NCBI GenBank assembly: GCA_049325475.1
Contig: JBMOLN010000003.1
Location: forward strand, 29,566 to 93,565
Source of the DNA: MWCR01 sp049325475
GTDB lineage: Bacteria; Patescibacteriota; Patescibacteriia; 2-12-FULL-60-25
DNA length: 64,000 nucleotides
Direction of reading: 5' to 3'
In this document: positions 8,399-16,212 of the stretch, piece by piece
How positions within the stretch are numbered: the stretch's first letter is position 1
How the letters are laid out: each line of letters begins with the position of its first letter
The notes under the pieces: model-generated
Told to the model about the DNA's origin: nothing
Seen by the model: the letters and a program-made list of their open reading frames with translations, nothing else
The model's database searches: none
Position numbers and translations under genes: made by a program

Positions 8399-9106
8399 TC
8401 ATTGCGTAAGTTCCGGATGTTCTCTGGCGAATCTTGCCAGTTTTTCCGGATCGTTGGATTCTCTAACAGCCAGTGCCAGACGTCTGTTAAAGGCTATCTG
8501 TATTTGTTCCAAGAACCAGTTTCTTGCTTGTTGGGCAATTTGCTCATCGCCTGTTTGCCAAACATGTAGTGCAATACGAACAGCTATTTTGTCACAGTAT
8601 TGTTGTTGAATGCCTATCGGCTTATCGATTCGGCTTGGCGGTACATGGTCGATAAGCATGTATGTTATGTATGAATCGCGATCATTATCATAAACAATAC
8701 AAAAACGATTGTATTCAGTTACCCATTCACGATGAAGGACGACTCTAACCTCTCTTGTTACCGGAAGATATACATAACCAAAGATTGTTTCGTTGGGAGC
8801 AAAATAAATCGAATGGCCACCTTTAAGTTCAATTGCATCTTTTTGTTGACAAAAATTTCGTAATAGGCCCAGAGTCAGTTTTATATCATCCAGCGATTGC
8901 AGTCGATTTATTATGATCTCAAATTTTCCATAACATTCATGAGACGGTCTTTGTTTTTGTGCGCTTGCCATTAATTGTTGAAATTCGTTTACGGTTTTAC
9001 AAACATCATATATTTTCGTCGCATCGTCTATGTATGCTTGCTTGACTTGTTTTTGTCTCTTATCATCGGCAGGTGCCGGCTGTGGTTCGCGATAATAATT
9101 TTGCAT
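8399..9106 (-). CDS. Hypothetical cytoplasmic protein
   Basis: A 235-residue soluble protein with no signal peptide or membrane helix. The first 20 residues are polar and Pro/Gln-rich; a helical part (residues about 20-100) leads into a beta-rich middle (GHSIYFAPNETIFGYVYLP, VRVVLHREW) and a C-terminal helical part ending in ARFAREHPEL. I do not recognise the family. AAGGA lies 6 bases before the ATG, and a strong terminator follows, so it is probably a single-gene transcript. Base composition resembles the neighbours. Confidence 0.7.
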   Translation of the reverse strand: MQNYYREPQPAPADDKRQKQVKQAYIDDATKIYDVCKTVNEFQQLMASAQKQRPSHECYGKFEIIINRLQSLDDIKLTLGLLRNFCQQKDAIELKGGHSIYFAPNETIFGYVYLPVTREVRVVLHREWVTEYNRFCIVYDNDRDSYITYMLIDHVPPSRIDKPIGIQQQYCDKIAVRIALHVWQTGDEQIAQQARNWFLEQIQIAFNRRLALAVRESNDPEKLARFAREHPELTQ

Positions 9107-9346
9107 CGCTTATCCTTTTGTGAAGGTTCTTTATGGTTTTAGGTTAGCAGGAATTCGGAATAAGTCAAGAGTCATTATTAATGCATAATGCAGAATGCAG
9201 AGCGCATAACAATCTAAATCTGTATTACAAACACTGACTTAAGCTCTTGAAATCACATATCTATGATTTGAAATTTGAGTAGTGAGTAATGTGTACTAAG
9301 CAAATGTCAATCAAGAATCATCCTGATAATCTTGATAATCAAGATT

Positions 9347-9370
9347 AAAAAAAGAGCTGAGAGCTCTTTA
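9347..9370 (-). terminator. Terminator of the lipoprotein gene
   Basis: On the minus strand AAAGAGCTCTCAGCTCTTT is followed by a T run; the stem overlaps the stop codon. Confidence 0.75.
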
Positions 9371-9877
9371 TTTTGCGGCTTGAGGTGAGTTGGTGCAGGC
9401 CCAGACGCGGGACCCGGCTTCGGTCAGGGTGCCGTTGATGCAGGTGCAGGGCGGGCCGCCAAAGTAGTTTTGGAATTCGTCGCCGCCGAGCGGGACGAAT
9501 TGATCGCCTACGCATTGGAATGTTGCGTGGGTGATGAAATGGTCTTTAACGAGCGGCTTGCTGTAGCTCACCCGGCAGGACAATGTGCCGGCGTCCAGGT
9601 TGTGTTCGCAGGCAAGTGCCGTGCGGTCACCCAGGGCTTCGTGCTTGTTGCCGACAATCAGCACTCGGCAGATGTTTTGGCCATTTTCTTTTGCGCAGGT
9701 GATTTCTTCGTTGGGCTGCTGTGGCTGAGCTTGCGTTGCGGGCATGTTGGCTGTCTGTTGGGCAGCGTCATCGGCAATGATGGGCGGTGCTTTGGGCGCG
9801 GGCGGCTGCTGGCCGGCTGCGCAACCGAATACGGATGCAAAAGACAGGATACTGATTGCAAGGAGCGGGTTTTTCAT
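9368..9877 (-). CDS. Secreted lipoprotein of unknown function
   Basis: The 169-residue product has a lipoprotein signal peptide with lipobox SVFGC (Cys19). A Pro/Ala/Gln-rich spacer (residues about 22-58) precedes a small globular domain with seven cysteines (TCAKENGQNICR, ALACEHNLDAGTLSCRV, FQCVGD, PPCTCINGTL, VWACTNS) that may form disulfides outside the membrane. AAGGA stands before the ATG. No known family is recognised. It is flanked by two other hypothetical minus-strand genes, each with its own terminator. Confidence 0.75.
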   Translation of the reverse strand: MKNPLLAISILSFASVFGCAAGQQPPAPKAPPIIADDAAQQTANMPATQAQPQQPNEEITCAKENGQNICRVLIVGNKHEALGDRTALACEHNLDAGTLSCRVSYSKPLVKDHFITHATFQCVGDQFVPLGGDEFQNYFGGPPCTCINGTLTEAGSRVWACTNSPQAAK

Positions 9878-9948
9878 GTTTTTTCCTTTTGCGGAAGTTG
9901 GCTGTAATTAAGCATTTTTTATGGATTTTGTCAAGACTCCCTCTCTCT

Positions 9949-10000
9949 GCCCTTCGATAAACTCAGGGCACCTCTCCCCCGCTAGCAGGGGAAAGAAGTC
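9949..10000. repeat. Dispersed CCCTC palindrome
   Basis: CCCTCTCTCTGCCC...CAGGGCACCTCTCCCCCGCTAGCAGGGG is another member of the intergenic palindrome family. Confidence 0.6.
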
Positions 10001-10010
10001 GTACTAAAGT

Positions 10011-10040
10011 AAAATCCGGCAGACTTGCTGCCGGTTTATT
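10011..10040 (-). terminator. Terminator of the 10054-10791 gene
   Basis: Hairpin CCGGCAG-ACTTG-CTGCCGG. The same hairpin with the same AAAAT flank is used again at 10873-10900. Confidence 0.75.
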
Positions 10041-10053
10041 TGAATGATTCAAT

Positions 10054-10791
10054 TTATTTATTCTGTTTTTTTTCTTGAACTTGTGTTCGGGCTTGTAATT
10101 CGTGAAGGTAATTAAGCCGCATTGTTTTTGACCAGATTTCGACAAAATCAATTGGCATTAAACCTTTTAGAGTGGGCGACATGCTTTTTGGATCATAACC
10201 CATTACGGTTTTTCCCAAAGCGAAAAATAATAAATCTCTGCCGGTTGATCTGCTGAAAAGTCCTGTTCCGCCTCTGCCGGTTTCATCGTACATTTTTTGG
10301 TAATCGGCAATAAGTTTATCAATTTGTTCTTGGTTGGGCTTGCCTTGTTCTTTTTGTATTTGTTGAGCTTCGAGTACCCAATCATTTACGCCATTTGGAT
10401 ATAACTTGTCATCACTAAAAAGTTTTTTATAGAAATCAAATATTAATCTTTGAAAATCTTCGGGAAGATGATTAGTGGGAGGATTTTTATAACCGGGAAG
10501 TTTTCTTTTAAACCATTCGTCAGGAGTTTCATCAAATTCGGATAATTCACCTTCGGAAAATCTCCGCAGACTATCCAATAATAAAATATTATCAATCATG
10601 GCTTGTCCATGTTTGGATTCGAAGTTATATTCGCTCATTTCTCTTCGAGAGCTTCTATATAAGAATCTGCCCAGTTTTTCCATGTGCGCTTCTATTGTTT
10701 CATCAAGTTCAGGATTATGGGTTCGTTCTCTAACTGCTTTGATTACCCAAGCTTGTTGTTTCTCGGGTTTTGTTGGTTGATCAAAATTCAT
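10054..10791 (-). CDS. Hypothetical cytoplasmic protein
   Basis: A 245-residue, charged, mostly helical soluble protein with motifs such as RFLYRSSRREMSEYNFESKHG, WFKRKLPGY and a glycine-rich turn GRGGTGLFSRSTGRDLLFFALG. It ends with a Gln/Lys-rich tail. No known family is recognised. A TATAAT box lies about 20 bases before the ATG (minus strand, near 10816) without a Shine-Dalgarno sequence, so the leader is very short. It has its own terminator. Confidence 0.7.
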   Translation of the reverse strand: MNFDQPTKPEKQQAWVIKAVRERTHNPELDETIEAHMEKLGRFLYRSSRREMSEYNFESKHGQAMIDNILLLDSLRRFSEGELSEFDETPDEWFKRKLPGYKNPPTNHLPEDFQRLIFDFYKKLFSDDKLYPNGVNDWVLEAQQIQKEQGKPNQEQIDKLIADYQKMYDETGRGGTGLFSRSTGRDLLFFALGKTVMGYDPKSMSPTLKGLMPIDFVEIWSKTMRLNYLHELQARTQVQEKKQNK

Positions 10792-10872
10792 ATTGATTTT
10801 ATATTTGAAATTATATCCTGGAATACGTTATTTGCATAATTTTTTATATGAATTGAATGTTATCGTTATAAA

Positions 10873-10900
10873 GTAAAATCCGGCAGACTTGCTGCCGGGA
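10873..10900 (-). terminator. Terminator of the 10950-11513 gene
   Basis: Hairpin CCGGCAG-ACTTG-CTGCCGG, identical to the one at 10011-10040. Confidence 0.7.
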
Positions 10901-10949
10901 TAAGAAAGAGTATCAGCTGCTTTTCAAGAAATAAACGCTCACGTCGGGA

Positions 10950-11513
10950 TCAACCCGGCAAAAGCGCTTTGGCGATGCGTATGATTTTGAGATTGCCAAA
11001 GTTGGCTTGAACATCGCCGACAAGGTCGCGGGCCAACTTGATATTCAGATCATCTCCGTCGATTTCATCGTCATAGAGATTGTGGACCACCTCAAAGAGT
11101 TTGAAGAGGCGGATCTCGGGAGGTGCGCTCCAGCGCAAACTGCCGTCATCATTTTTGACGCGGCTTAGGCAGCGCAATGAACGGATCTGCTCCAGCTGAA
11201 TTCGGTCGGCATCGGGCGCTTTGCCGGTTTGCGGTTCGAGAGCATGCTCGAGGAGCACTTTGTAGCCTGCCAGGCGTAAGTCTTGCTCAATATCCGGAGC
11301 GCTCAAGATGGAGATGGCGCACCAGAGAGGGTGGACAGCAAAGGGGGTTGCAAGATCGTGCTTGCGAACATTGGCGCGAGGGTCATTTGCATCCCTTTGA
11401 AGTGCCGTGATGACATGCGCGAGTTTTGCGGCCCAGCACCAGGCCGTGTAGCGCGATGCCATCTCTTGCAGAGGAGTGAGAGAAGAGGTGAGTTTTTCTG
11501 CGGGTTGGCCCAT
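10950..11513 (-). CDS. Degenerate HD-domain paralogue (catalytic residues lost)
   Basis: This 187-residue protein is a paralogue of the HD-domain protein at 16975-17502. Shared blocks are HPLWC, EIRLFKL, (N)(Y/F)G(Q/N)L(N/K)I and AK(S/A)LL. Where the paralogue has the HD-type motif YHDVIEDT, this protein reads LEHALEPQT, so the His-Asp pair and the Glu-Asp pair of a SpoT/MESH1-like hydrolase are missing. It is probably inactive as a hydrolase and may bind a ligand or regulate. A strong GGAGG precedes the ATG and a promoter lies at 11557-11585. It is divergent from a TrmB-type regulator. Confidence 0.75.
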   Translation of the reverse strand: MGQPAEKLTSSLTPLQEMASRYTAWCWAAKLAHVITALQRDANDPRANVRKHDLATPFAVHPLWCAISILSAPDIEQDLRLAGYKVLLEHALEPQTGKAPDADRIQLEQIRSLRCLSRVKNDDGSLRWSAPPEIRLFKLFEVVHNLYDDEIDGDDLNIKLARDLVGDVQANFGNLKIIRIAKALLPG

Positions 11514-11556
11514 GGTTGCCTCCGTGGTTTTGGTTTTTCGAAGATCGTTATTGCAT

Positions 11557-11585
11557 AAGATACAGGTAGATTGTGGATATGTCAG
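11557..11585 (-). promoter_or_regulatory. Promoter of the degenerate HD paralogue
   Basis: On the minus strand CTGACA (11585-11580), a 17-base spacer and TATCTT (11562-11557). Confidence 0.65.
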
Positions 11586-11601
11586 AATAAATTACAAAAT
11601 G

Positions 11602-11616
11602 TGTAATAAAATTACA
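11602..11616. promoter_or_regulatory. Inverted repeat between divergent promoters (operator candidate)
   Basis: TGTAAT-AAA-ATTACA is a perfect 6-bp inverted repeat midway between the promoters of the HD paralogue and the TrmB-type regulator. A second near-palindrome, TAGGACTTAGTCCTA, lies at about 11694-11708. Confidence 0.45.
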
Positions 11617-11634
11617 GAAAATAGCGTAAAATAC

Positions 11635-11664
11635 TTGACAAATAAGGGTTTTTTAGTGTATTTT
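11635..11664 (+). promoter_or_regulatory. Probable promoter of the TrmB-type regulator
   Basis: TTGACA (11635-11640) and TATTTT (11659-11664) are 18 bases apart. A further TATAAT at 11678-11683 has no clear -35 box. Confidence 0.5.
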
Positions 11665-11748
11665 GAAGTTGTATAAATATAATACAATTAATCATAGGAC
11701 TTAGTCCTAGTCATAAAAACTAACACTAAGCTCTGCAAAGACGATGTT

Positions 11749-12477
11749 ATGAAGAATCAACAATTGTTACAAAAGTTGGGGCTAAGCAAGGAGGAGAGTG
11801 AGGTTTATCTGGCGCTTGTTGAAAGCGGGCCGGCAAATGTTTCGGAGATTGCGCGCAGAACCAGAATGCATAGACCGACCATCTATCAATTCCTGCCCGG
11901 ATTGGTGGAGCGGGGTTTGGTAACGGCCGTGCCTAAAGGCAAGCAAAAATGGTATGCGGCCGAGCCGCCGGAGAAGTTAATTGTACTTTTGGAGTCAGCC
12001 AAGTCCGAGTTGGAAGCGATTTTACCGGATTTGCAAAGAGAATACTCGCTTAATCTAAAAAAGCCGGTGGTAAAATCTTTGGATGGCATGAAGGGCATCA
12101 GGTTTGTGTATGATGATCTTCTGCGGACATTAAAGCGAGGGGATGTATTTTACCGCTACAGTGCGCAACACGAGTTTGCAGCAGGGGAAAAGTACTTGCC
12201 TTCCAATTACCGCGAACGACGCGACGGGAAAGGGTTGCAGCGCTTCGTGATAACGAGTGAAGCGGTTAAGAAAAAGAAGAAGCCGCGCTTGGAGCGCGCT
12301 ATAAAAGTTGTGCCGCCAAGCTACGGACTGTTCAATTATGGAATAACCCAGCTTATCTATGGAGATAAAATAGCGTTTATAGATTACAATACGGATACGG
12401 CGACAATTATTGAGAATCCGGTTATCGCGCAATTTCAAGCCAAACTGTTTAAGATATTGTTTGATAAACTTGATTAA
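11749..12477 (+). CDS. TrmB-family transcriptional regulator
   Basis: The 242-residue product has an N-terminal winged helix-turn-helix (LGLSKEESEVYLALVESG, NVSEIARRTRMHRPTIYQFLPGLVERGLV, residues 9-60), followed by a short coiled coil and a C-terminal domain as in TrmB-like proteins. Such proteins repress or activate sugar-use and other genes in archaea and are common in CPR genomes. It is the first of two in this window (the other at 40192-40938). Operator-like inverted repeats upstream suggest autoregulation and control of the divergent gene. The ligand is unknown. Confidence 0.85.
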   Translation: MKNQQLLQKLGLSKEESEVYLALVESGPANVSEIARRTRMHRPTIYQFLPGLVERGLVTAVPKGKQKWYAAEPPEKLIVLLESAKSELEAILPDLQREYSLNLKKPVVKSLDGMKGIRFVYDDLLRTLKRGDVFYRYSAQHEFAAGEKYLPSNYRERRDGKGLQRFVITSEAVKKKKKPRLERAIKVVPPSYGLFNYGITQLIYGDKIAFIDYNTDTATIIENPVIAQFQAKLFKILFDKLD

Positions 12478-12479
12478 CT

Positions 12480-12605
12480 AATCGAATTACGAATATCGAA
12501 CTACGAATTACGAATTCAAACCGTATTCCAGTTTATCAGTTAAACCGTTTATCACGAGTCAATTCTGGATTACTGGTTAACTTGATTACGGCTAAACGCA
12601 CATTG
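12480..12605. repeat. Dispersed ~100-bp repeat, copy 1
   Basis: AATCGAATTACGAAT... leads into CCGTATTCCAGTTTATCAG, a GTTAAACCGTTTATCACGAG core and GGATTACTGGTTAAC. Related copies lie near 44345, 47221 and 56848, each directly after a gene. Confidence 0.7.
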
Positions 12606-12672
12606 CGACCATAAACTAAAAATTAATTAATCTACATTCTCACAAATTAAGAAGTAATTTAAAAGAATATTT

Positions 12673-13254
12673 ATGAAAAAAGTAATTTTGGCGAGCAGTT
12701 CGCCGAGACGCAAAGAAATGTTAAACGCGCTCGGAATCGCTAACGAAGCTATTCCGGCAGATATTGATGAGACGCCTAGAAAAGGTGAGACAACCAAAGT
12801 GATGGTCAAGCGGTTATCTTATGAAAAAGCTAAAAAGATTGCCGAGCAAAATCCAAAAAGATTGGTTATTGCATCGGATACGGCTTTGGATTTTAAGGGA
12901 AAGATTTTAGGCAAGCCCAGGAATAAAAAACATGCCAAAGAAATTTTGCAATTATTGCAAGGCAAAAAGCATTTGATTTACACGGGAATTTGCTTGATGC
13001 AAGGCGATAAATCGCTGACAGCGGTAGAAGAGACGAAAGTTTATTTTAGACCGATGACAAAAAAGGAAATTGACTGGTATGTTGGCACGGGCGAGCCAAT
13101 GGATAAGGCCGGAGCATATGGTATCCAGGCTTATGGCGGATTGTTTGTAAAAAAGATCGAAGGCAGTTATAGCGCGGTGAGAGGCTTGCCGATTGAAAAG
13201 CTGGTGGATCTTCTGAAAAAATTCGGAGTTTGGCAGCAGATTATGGAGCCATAG
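12673..13254 (+). CDS. maf: Maf-like nucleoside triphosphate pyrophosphatase
   Basis: Maf proteins hydrolyse non-canonical or pyrimidine nucleoside triphosphates to monophosphate and pyrophosphate, cleaning the nucleotide pool. The 193-residue product shows the family motifs in order: ILASSSPRRKE (residues 5-15), RLSYEKA, VIASDTALDFKGKILGKP (catalytic Asp) and AGAYGIQAYGG near the C-terminus. Length is normal. No Shine-Dalgarno sequence is seen. It lies between a dispersed repeat and a secreted protease gene. Confidence 0.92.
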   Translation: MKKVILASSSPRRKEMLNALGIANEAIPADIDETPRKGETTKVMVKRLSYEKAKKIAEQNPKRLVIASDTALDFKGKILGKPRNKKHAKEILQLLQGKKHLIYTGICLMQGDKSLTAVEETKVYFRPMTKKEIDWYVGTGEPMDKAGAYGIQAYGGLFVKKIEGSYSAVRGLPIEKLVDLLKKFGVWQQIMEP

Positions 13255-13301
13255 GGACAAACGCGACTTGTCCGTACGTAGTCATAGTTGTTTTGTTGGC
13301 G

Positions 13302-13307
13302 TATACT
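13302..13307 (+). promoter_or_regulatory. -10 box giving a leaderless transcript
   Basis: TATACT ends 8 bases before the ATG at 13316; no Shine-Dalgarno sequence fits between. Confidence 0.55.
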
Positions 13308-13315
13308 GTGAGCAT

Positions 13316-15187
13316 ATGAAGTTTTGGGTTTTGTTGATTTTGATGCTGCCGTTGATCATCGTCGCGAAGCCGGTAAAAGCAGAGAGCGGGGAATTGATTA
13401 AAGGGCAGACATCGGCGGCGGTTTATTATCTTTTCAAAGGAAAAAGATTTGCTTTTCCCAATGAGAAGATTTTTTATTCCTGGGATTTATCGTTTGATAA
13501 TGTGAATGTAATTACGGATTTGGAACTGGCAAAAATTTCCTTGGCGGGATTGGTAACTTACAGGCCGGGAACTCGGCTGGTAAAAGTTCAGTCGGATCCA
13601 AAAGTATATGCGGTTGAAGGCAGAGGATTGCGCTGGGTTAAAACAGAAGACGTTGCAAGGGAAGTATTTGGCAGCAGTTGGGCGAAGCAAATTGATGATA
13701 TTTCTGATGCTTTGTTTTTAAATTATTTTTTGGGGCAGGACATTGATGATGTTCAGGATTATCATCCTGCGCATACCGCGCAGATGTATTGGAGTATTGA
13801 TTCCATTTTATCTGCGGAGGTTATGACGACCTGCGGGAATGGTTCGGTGGAAAACGACGAGGAGTGCGACGGGGGCTGGTATTGCGGTGCGGATTGTAAA
13901 ATATCCGGCAGTTGGTACAAGTATCAGACGTCGTATCAAGGGGGTTTTAGCGTTTCTGATTTAAAAGTGGGTGATAAATTAGAAGTCGGCGACAGAATAT
14001 ATTTGAGAATAGAAAGTATCGCTAAAGATGCGAACCCGGCTTGGGGATCGCGAATCGGTTATAGTGTTTGGGGAAATAATTCGGAATTGGATTGCAAGTT
14101 AATCAGCGCAAGCGGGGAATTTTGGACCAATTATCCGGAAAAGAAATACAGGGCTTTTTCGAGTGCGTTTGTTGAGCTGCTGGGAAATACGACAAATACG
14201 GTGACACTGAAGAGGTATTACGGGGAATCAGCAAAATATCGCTGTAATCAGATTGCGCAGTCCGATAAAAGCTATGCTTGTAATTTTTATCCGGATGAAA
14301 ACAGTTATTATGTGCAGAGTGAAAATTTCAGAGTGAATTTTACATCTTCGGAAAGCGCTTTGGCGGCAGAGTACTATGCCAGGGCGTTTGAAAATTGCTA
14401 TCAATTGTATAAAGAAAAAATTCCCGGGCTTTATAGAGTCAGTCCTTATGGGGTTAAGTACAATATTTATCCAACGGATGATATAAATAGATTTGAATCG
14501 GATTTTGAAAGGATTTCAATCCCACGCATACGATTTACCGGTTCGATTCCAATTGCGGTTTTAAAAACCGTGGAAGGAAACAGGTGCCCCATGGAAGAAA
14601 GTTTAATTGCACATGAGCTGACGCATGTCTTATTTGCCAATACGGTATTGCAAGGTTTATATGATGAATCCACAAAAGCGGAATTAAACAGCAATAATTA
14701 TCCGGGATCCGTACAGTTAACAGAGGGTTTGGCAACATATTTGCCAACTTATCTTTTTTATAAGTCGGACGACGATGACGCGCAAAATTATGAAGCGCTT
14801 TATACATCATATTGCGGAAAAGACAGGCTGATTGATCAAAACGGGTTTTTTAACGGAGCCAAGCCGGAACAAATGATATACTCCAATATTTTAACGGGTG
14901 ATGTTTATAAGGGCAGTGATTATAATGCGGGTTATTGTTTTTTTAAGCGCGCGGAATTGCAATGCGGAATTACGGCGATATCTTATTTGATAAATAAAGT
15001 TTTGGAATATGATGGAATTACGGAAAGTCACGATTCGGTTTTTAAATTTTTAGCCGAAGGTTGCGACCGGGATACGGTTTTGAATTTAATGAATGATTTT
15101 GGATTTGATCAGGATTTATTTTACGCGAAACAAAAATTTCCCAACAGGGATTTTGCCAGCGGATTATTCACAGATGGTTGTTATTAG
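13316..15187 (+). CDS. Secreted HExxH metalloprotease with N-terminal surface module
   Basis: The 623-residue product has a signal peptide. Residues about 30-145 form a module (YYLFKGKRFAFPN, TYRPGTRLVKV, GLRWVKTEDVAREVFG, IDDISDALF, YFLGQDI) also found at the C-terminus of the giant protein at 57288-60671. A short cysteine cluster (CGNGSVENDEECDGG) like the myxobacterial Cys-rich repeat follows. The protease domain has HELTH at residues 433-437 and a likely third zinc ligand Glu470 in LTEGLATY, the gluzincin pattern. It should act outside the cell; its substrate is unknown. An in-frame codon 48 bases upstream is less likely because the ATG follows the -10 box directly. Confidence 0.82.
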   Translation: MKFWVLLILMLPLIIVAKPVKAESGELIKGQTSAAVYYLFKGKRFAFPNEKIFYSWDLSFDNVNVITDLELAKISLAGLVTYRPGTRLVKVQSDPKVYAVEGRGLRWVKTEDVAREVFGSSWAKQIDDISDALFLNYFLGQDIDDVQDYHPAHTAQMYWSIDSILSAEVMTTCGNGSVENDEECDGGWYCGADCKISGSWYKYQTSYQGGFSVSDLKVGDKLEVGDRIYLRIESIAKDANPAWGSRIGYSVWGNNSELDCKLISASGEFWTNYPEKKYRAFSSAFVELLGNTTNTVTLKRYYGESAKYRCNQIAQSDKSYACNFYPDENSYYVQSENFRVNFTSSESALAAEYYARAFENCYQLYKEKIPGLYRVSPYGVKYNIYPTDDINRFESDFERISIPRIRFTGSIPIAVLKTVEGNRCPMEESLIAHELTHVLFANTVLQGLYDESTKAELNSNNYPGSVQLTEGLATYLPTYLFYKSDDDDAQNYEALYTSYCGKDRLIDQNGFFNGAKPEQMIYSNILTGDVYKGSDYNAGYCFFKRAELQCGITAISYLINKVLEYDGITESHDSVFKFLAEGCDRDTVLNLMNDFGFDQDLFYAKQKFPNRDFASGLFTDGCY

Positions 15188-15202
15188 AGATGTCGGGTGT
15201 GG

Positions 15203-15231
15203 TATAATATTTTCTGTTCTTTGAGAACAGA
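15203..15231 (+). promoter_or_regulatory. -10 box and perfect inverted repeat before the 15246 gene
   Basis: TATAAT (15203-15208) is followed at once by TCTGTTCT-TTG-AGAACAGA (15213-15231), an 8-bp perfect inverted repeat covering the start of the transcript. It could be an operator or an mRNA 5' hairpin. Confidence 0.55.
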
Positions 15232-15245
15232 CATGGAGGAAGAGC

Positions 15246-15935
15246 ATGGGTGCTCGTGCTGCAAATGAAAACACGCCCGTACAGATCAGTTCAGGCGTAT
15301 TTATTTTGCGCTACGGGTTTGACTGGCATCGGGTTTACAAGCCGTTCCTCAAGGAGTGGGGAATCCCGCATGGTGAACCTGAACCGGCCAGCGTGCCCGA
15401 ATCGCTCAATATTCTTTCAGAGGTGAATGCAGGGGAGCGCAAACTGGATTGGTGCCCCAAGGGTGTCAATGTGCTGGCGCATCTTTATCCTCTGTTTATT
15501 TCCCGGGGAATGGTTTTTGATTGCCCCGGTTTTCAGGAGCGCGATCTGATTGAGATGCAAAGCAGGGAAGATGCTTGGATTGTTTCTTCGACCAAGCGCA
15601 ACTTCAGCAGCGATCAAGAGCATTATGCCAAAGTCCGCGAGAGCGGGTTCCACCGTAAAGCTCTTATGAGGCTCGATGTTGTACAAATCCTTTATCTTAT
15701 TGCTTTGGCGCAATACCGCGGCGAGTGTTATATCAAGCAGAATATTCCGTTTGCAAGCCCAAGCAAATCAGAGCTGCGTTTTGTGCGAACAACCTCGTAC
15801 GTTAAGCGCGGTTCATACGGCGATTGCCAGATTTGCCTGGCATTTGTGCCTTTTGAAGCGGTTTTTATATGCTCCATTGCAGATCAAAGAGACAGGCCCG
15901 ACCTGCTCACAATGGACGCATTTATTCTTCGTTGA
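15246..15935 (+). CDS. Hypothetical cytoplasmic protein
   Basis: A 229-residue soluble protein with a strong GGAGGAAGAGC just before the ATG. It begins with a beta-rich segment (SGVFILRYGFDWHRVYKPFL) and ends with FVPFEAVFICSIADQRD. The middle is charged with LDVVQILYLIALAQYRG as its most hydrophobic helix. I do not recognise the family. The transcript has its own promoter with a perfect inverted repeat at the 5' end, so expression may be controlled there. A CCCTC palindrome cluster (15967-16022) follows. Confidence 0.7.
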   Translation: MGARAANENTPVQISSGVFILRYGFDWHRVYKPFLKEWGIPHGEPEPASVPESLNILSEVNAGERKLDWCPKGVNVLAHLYPLFISRGMVFDCPGFQERDLIEMQSREDAWIVSSTKRNFSSDQEHYAKVRESGFHRKALMRLDVVQILYLIALAQYRGECYIKQNIPFASPSKSELRFVRTTSYVKRGSYGDCQICLAFVPFEAVFICSIADQRDRPDLLTMDAFILR

Positions 15936-15966
15936 CTCGGGGTTCCTCTCCTCGGGTTTTTTAATC

Positions 15967-16022
15967 CCTCACCCCTCTCCGCATTACTGCGGAGAGACCC
16001 TCTCCCTTGGCTAGGGAGAAGG
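15967..16022. repeat. Dispersed CCCTC palindrome
   Basis: CCCTCACCCCTCTCCGCATTACTGCGGAGAGACCCTCTCCCTTGG...AGGGAGAAGG is a nested member of the palindrome family with a CTCTCCGCA/TGCGGAGAG stem. Confidence 0.65.
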
Positions 16023-16092
16023 TGGTTTGTTAGTATTAGTTTTTAAATACCTTGACTTATGGCATGATTTTACATAATATATTCGGGATTAA

Positions 16093-16169
16093 GCATCAGT
16101 AGCTCAATTGGTTAGAGCAGGGGCCTCTTAAGCCCAAGGTTCCGGGTTCGATTCCCGGCTGATGTACCA
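16093..16169 (+). tRNA. tRNA-Lys(CTT)
   Basis: Acceptor GCATCAG/CTGATGT (a G-T first pair), D stem GCTC/GAGC, anticodon loop CTCTTAA, T stem CCGGG/CCCGG, discriminator A and encoded CCA. Anticodon CTT reads AAG. The first anticodon-stem pair is a G-A mismatch. Confidence 0.92.
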
Positions 16170-16171
16170 CA

Positions 16172-16198
16172 ACAAAAACTCGCTATGCGAGTTTTTGT
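16172..16198 (+). terminator. Terminator of tRNA-Lys(CTT)
   Basis: AAAAACTCGC-TAT-GCGAGTTTTT. Confidence 0.85.
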
Positions 16199-16212
16199 AA
16201 TTAATCTATAAA

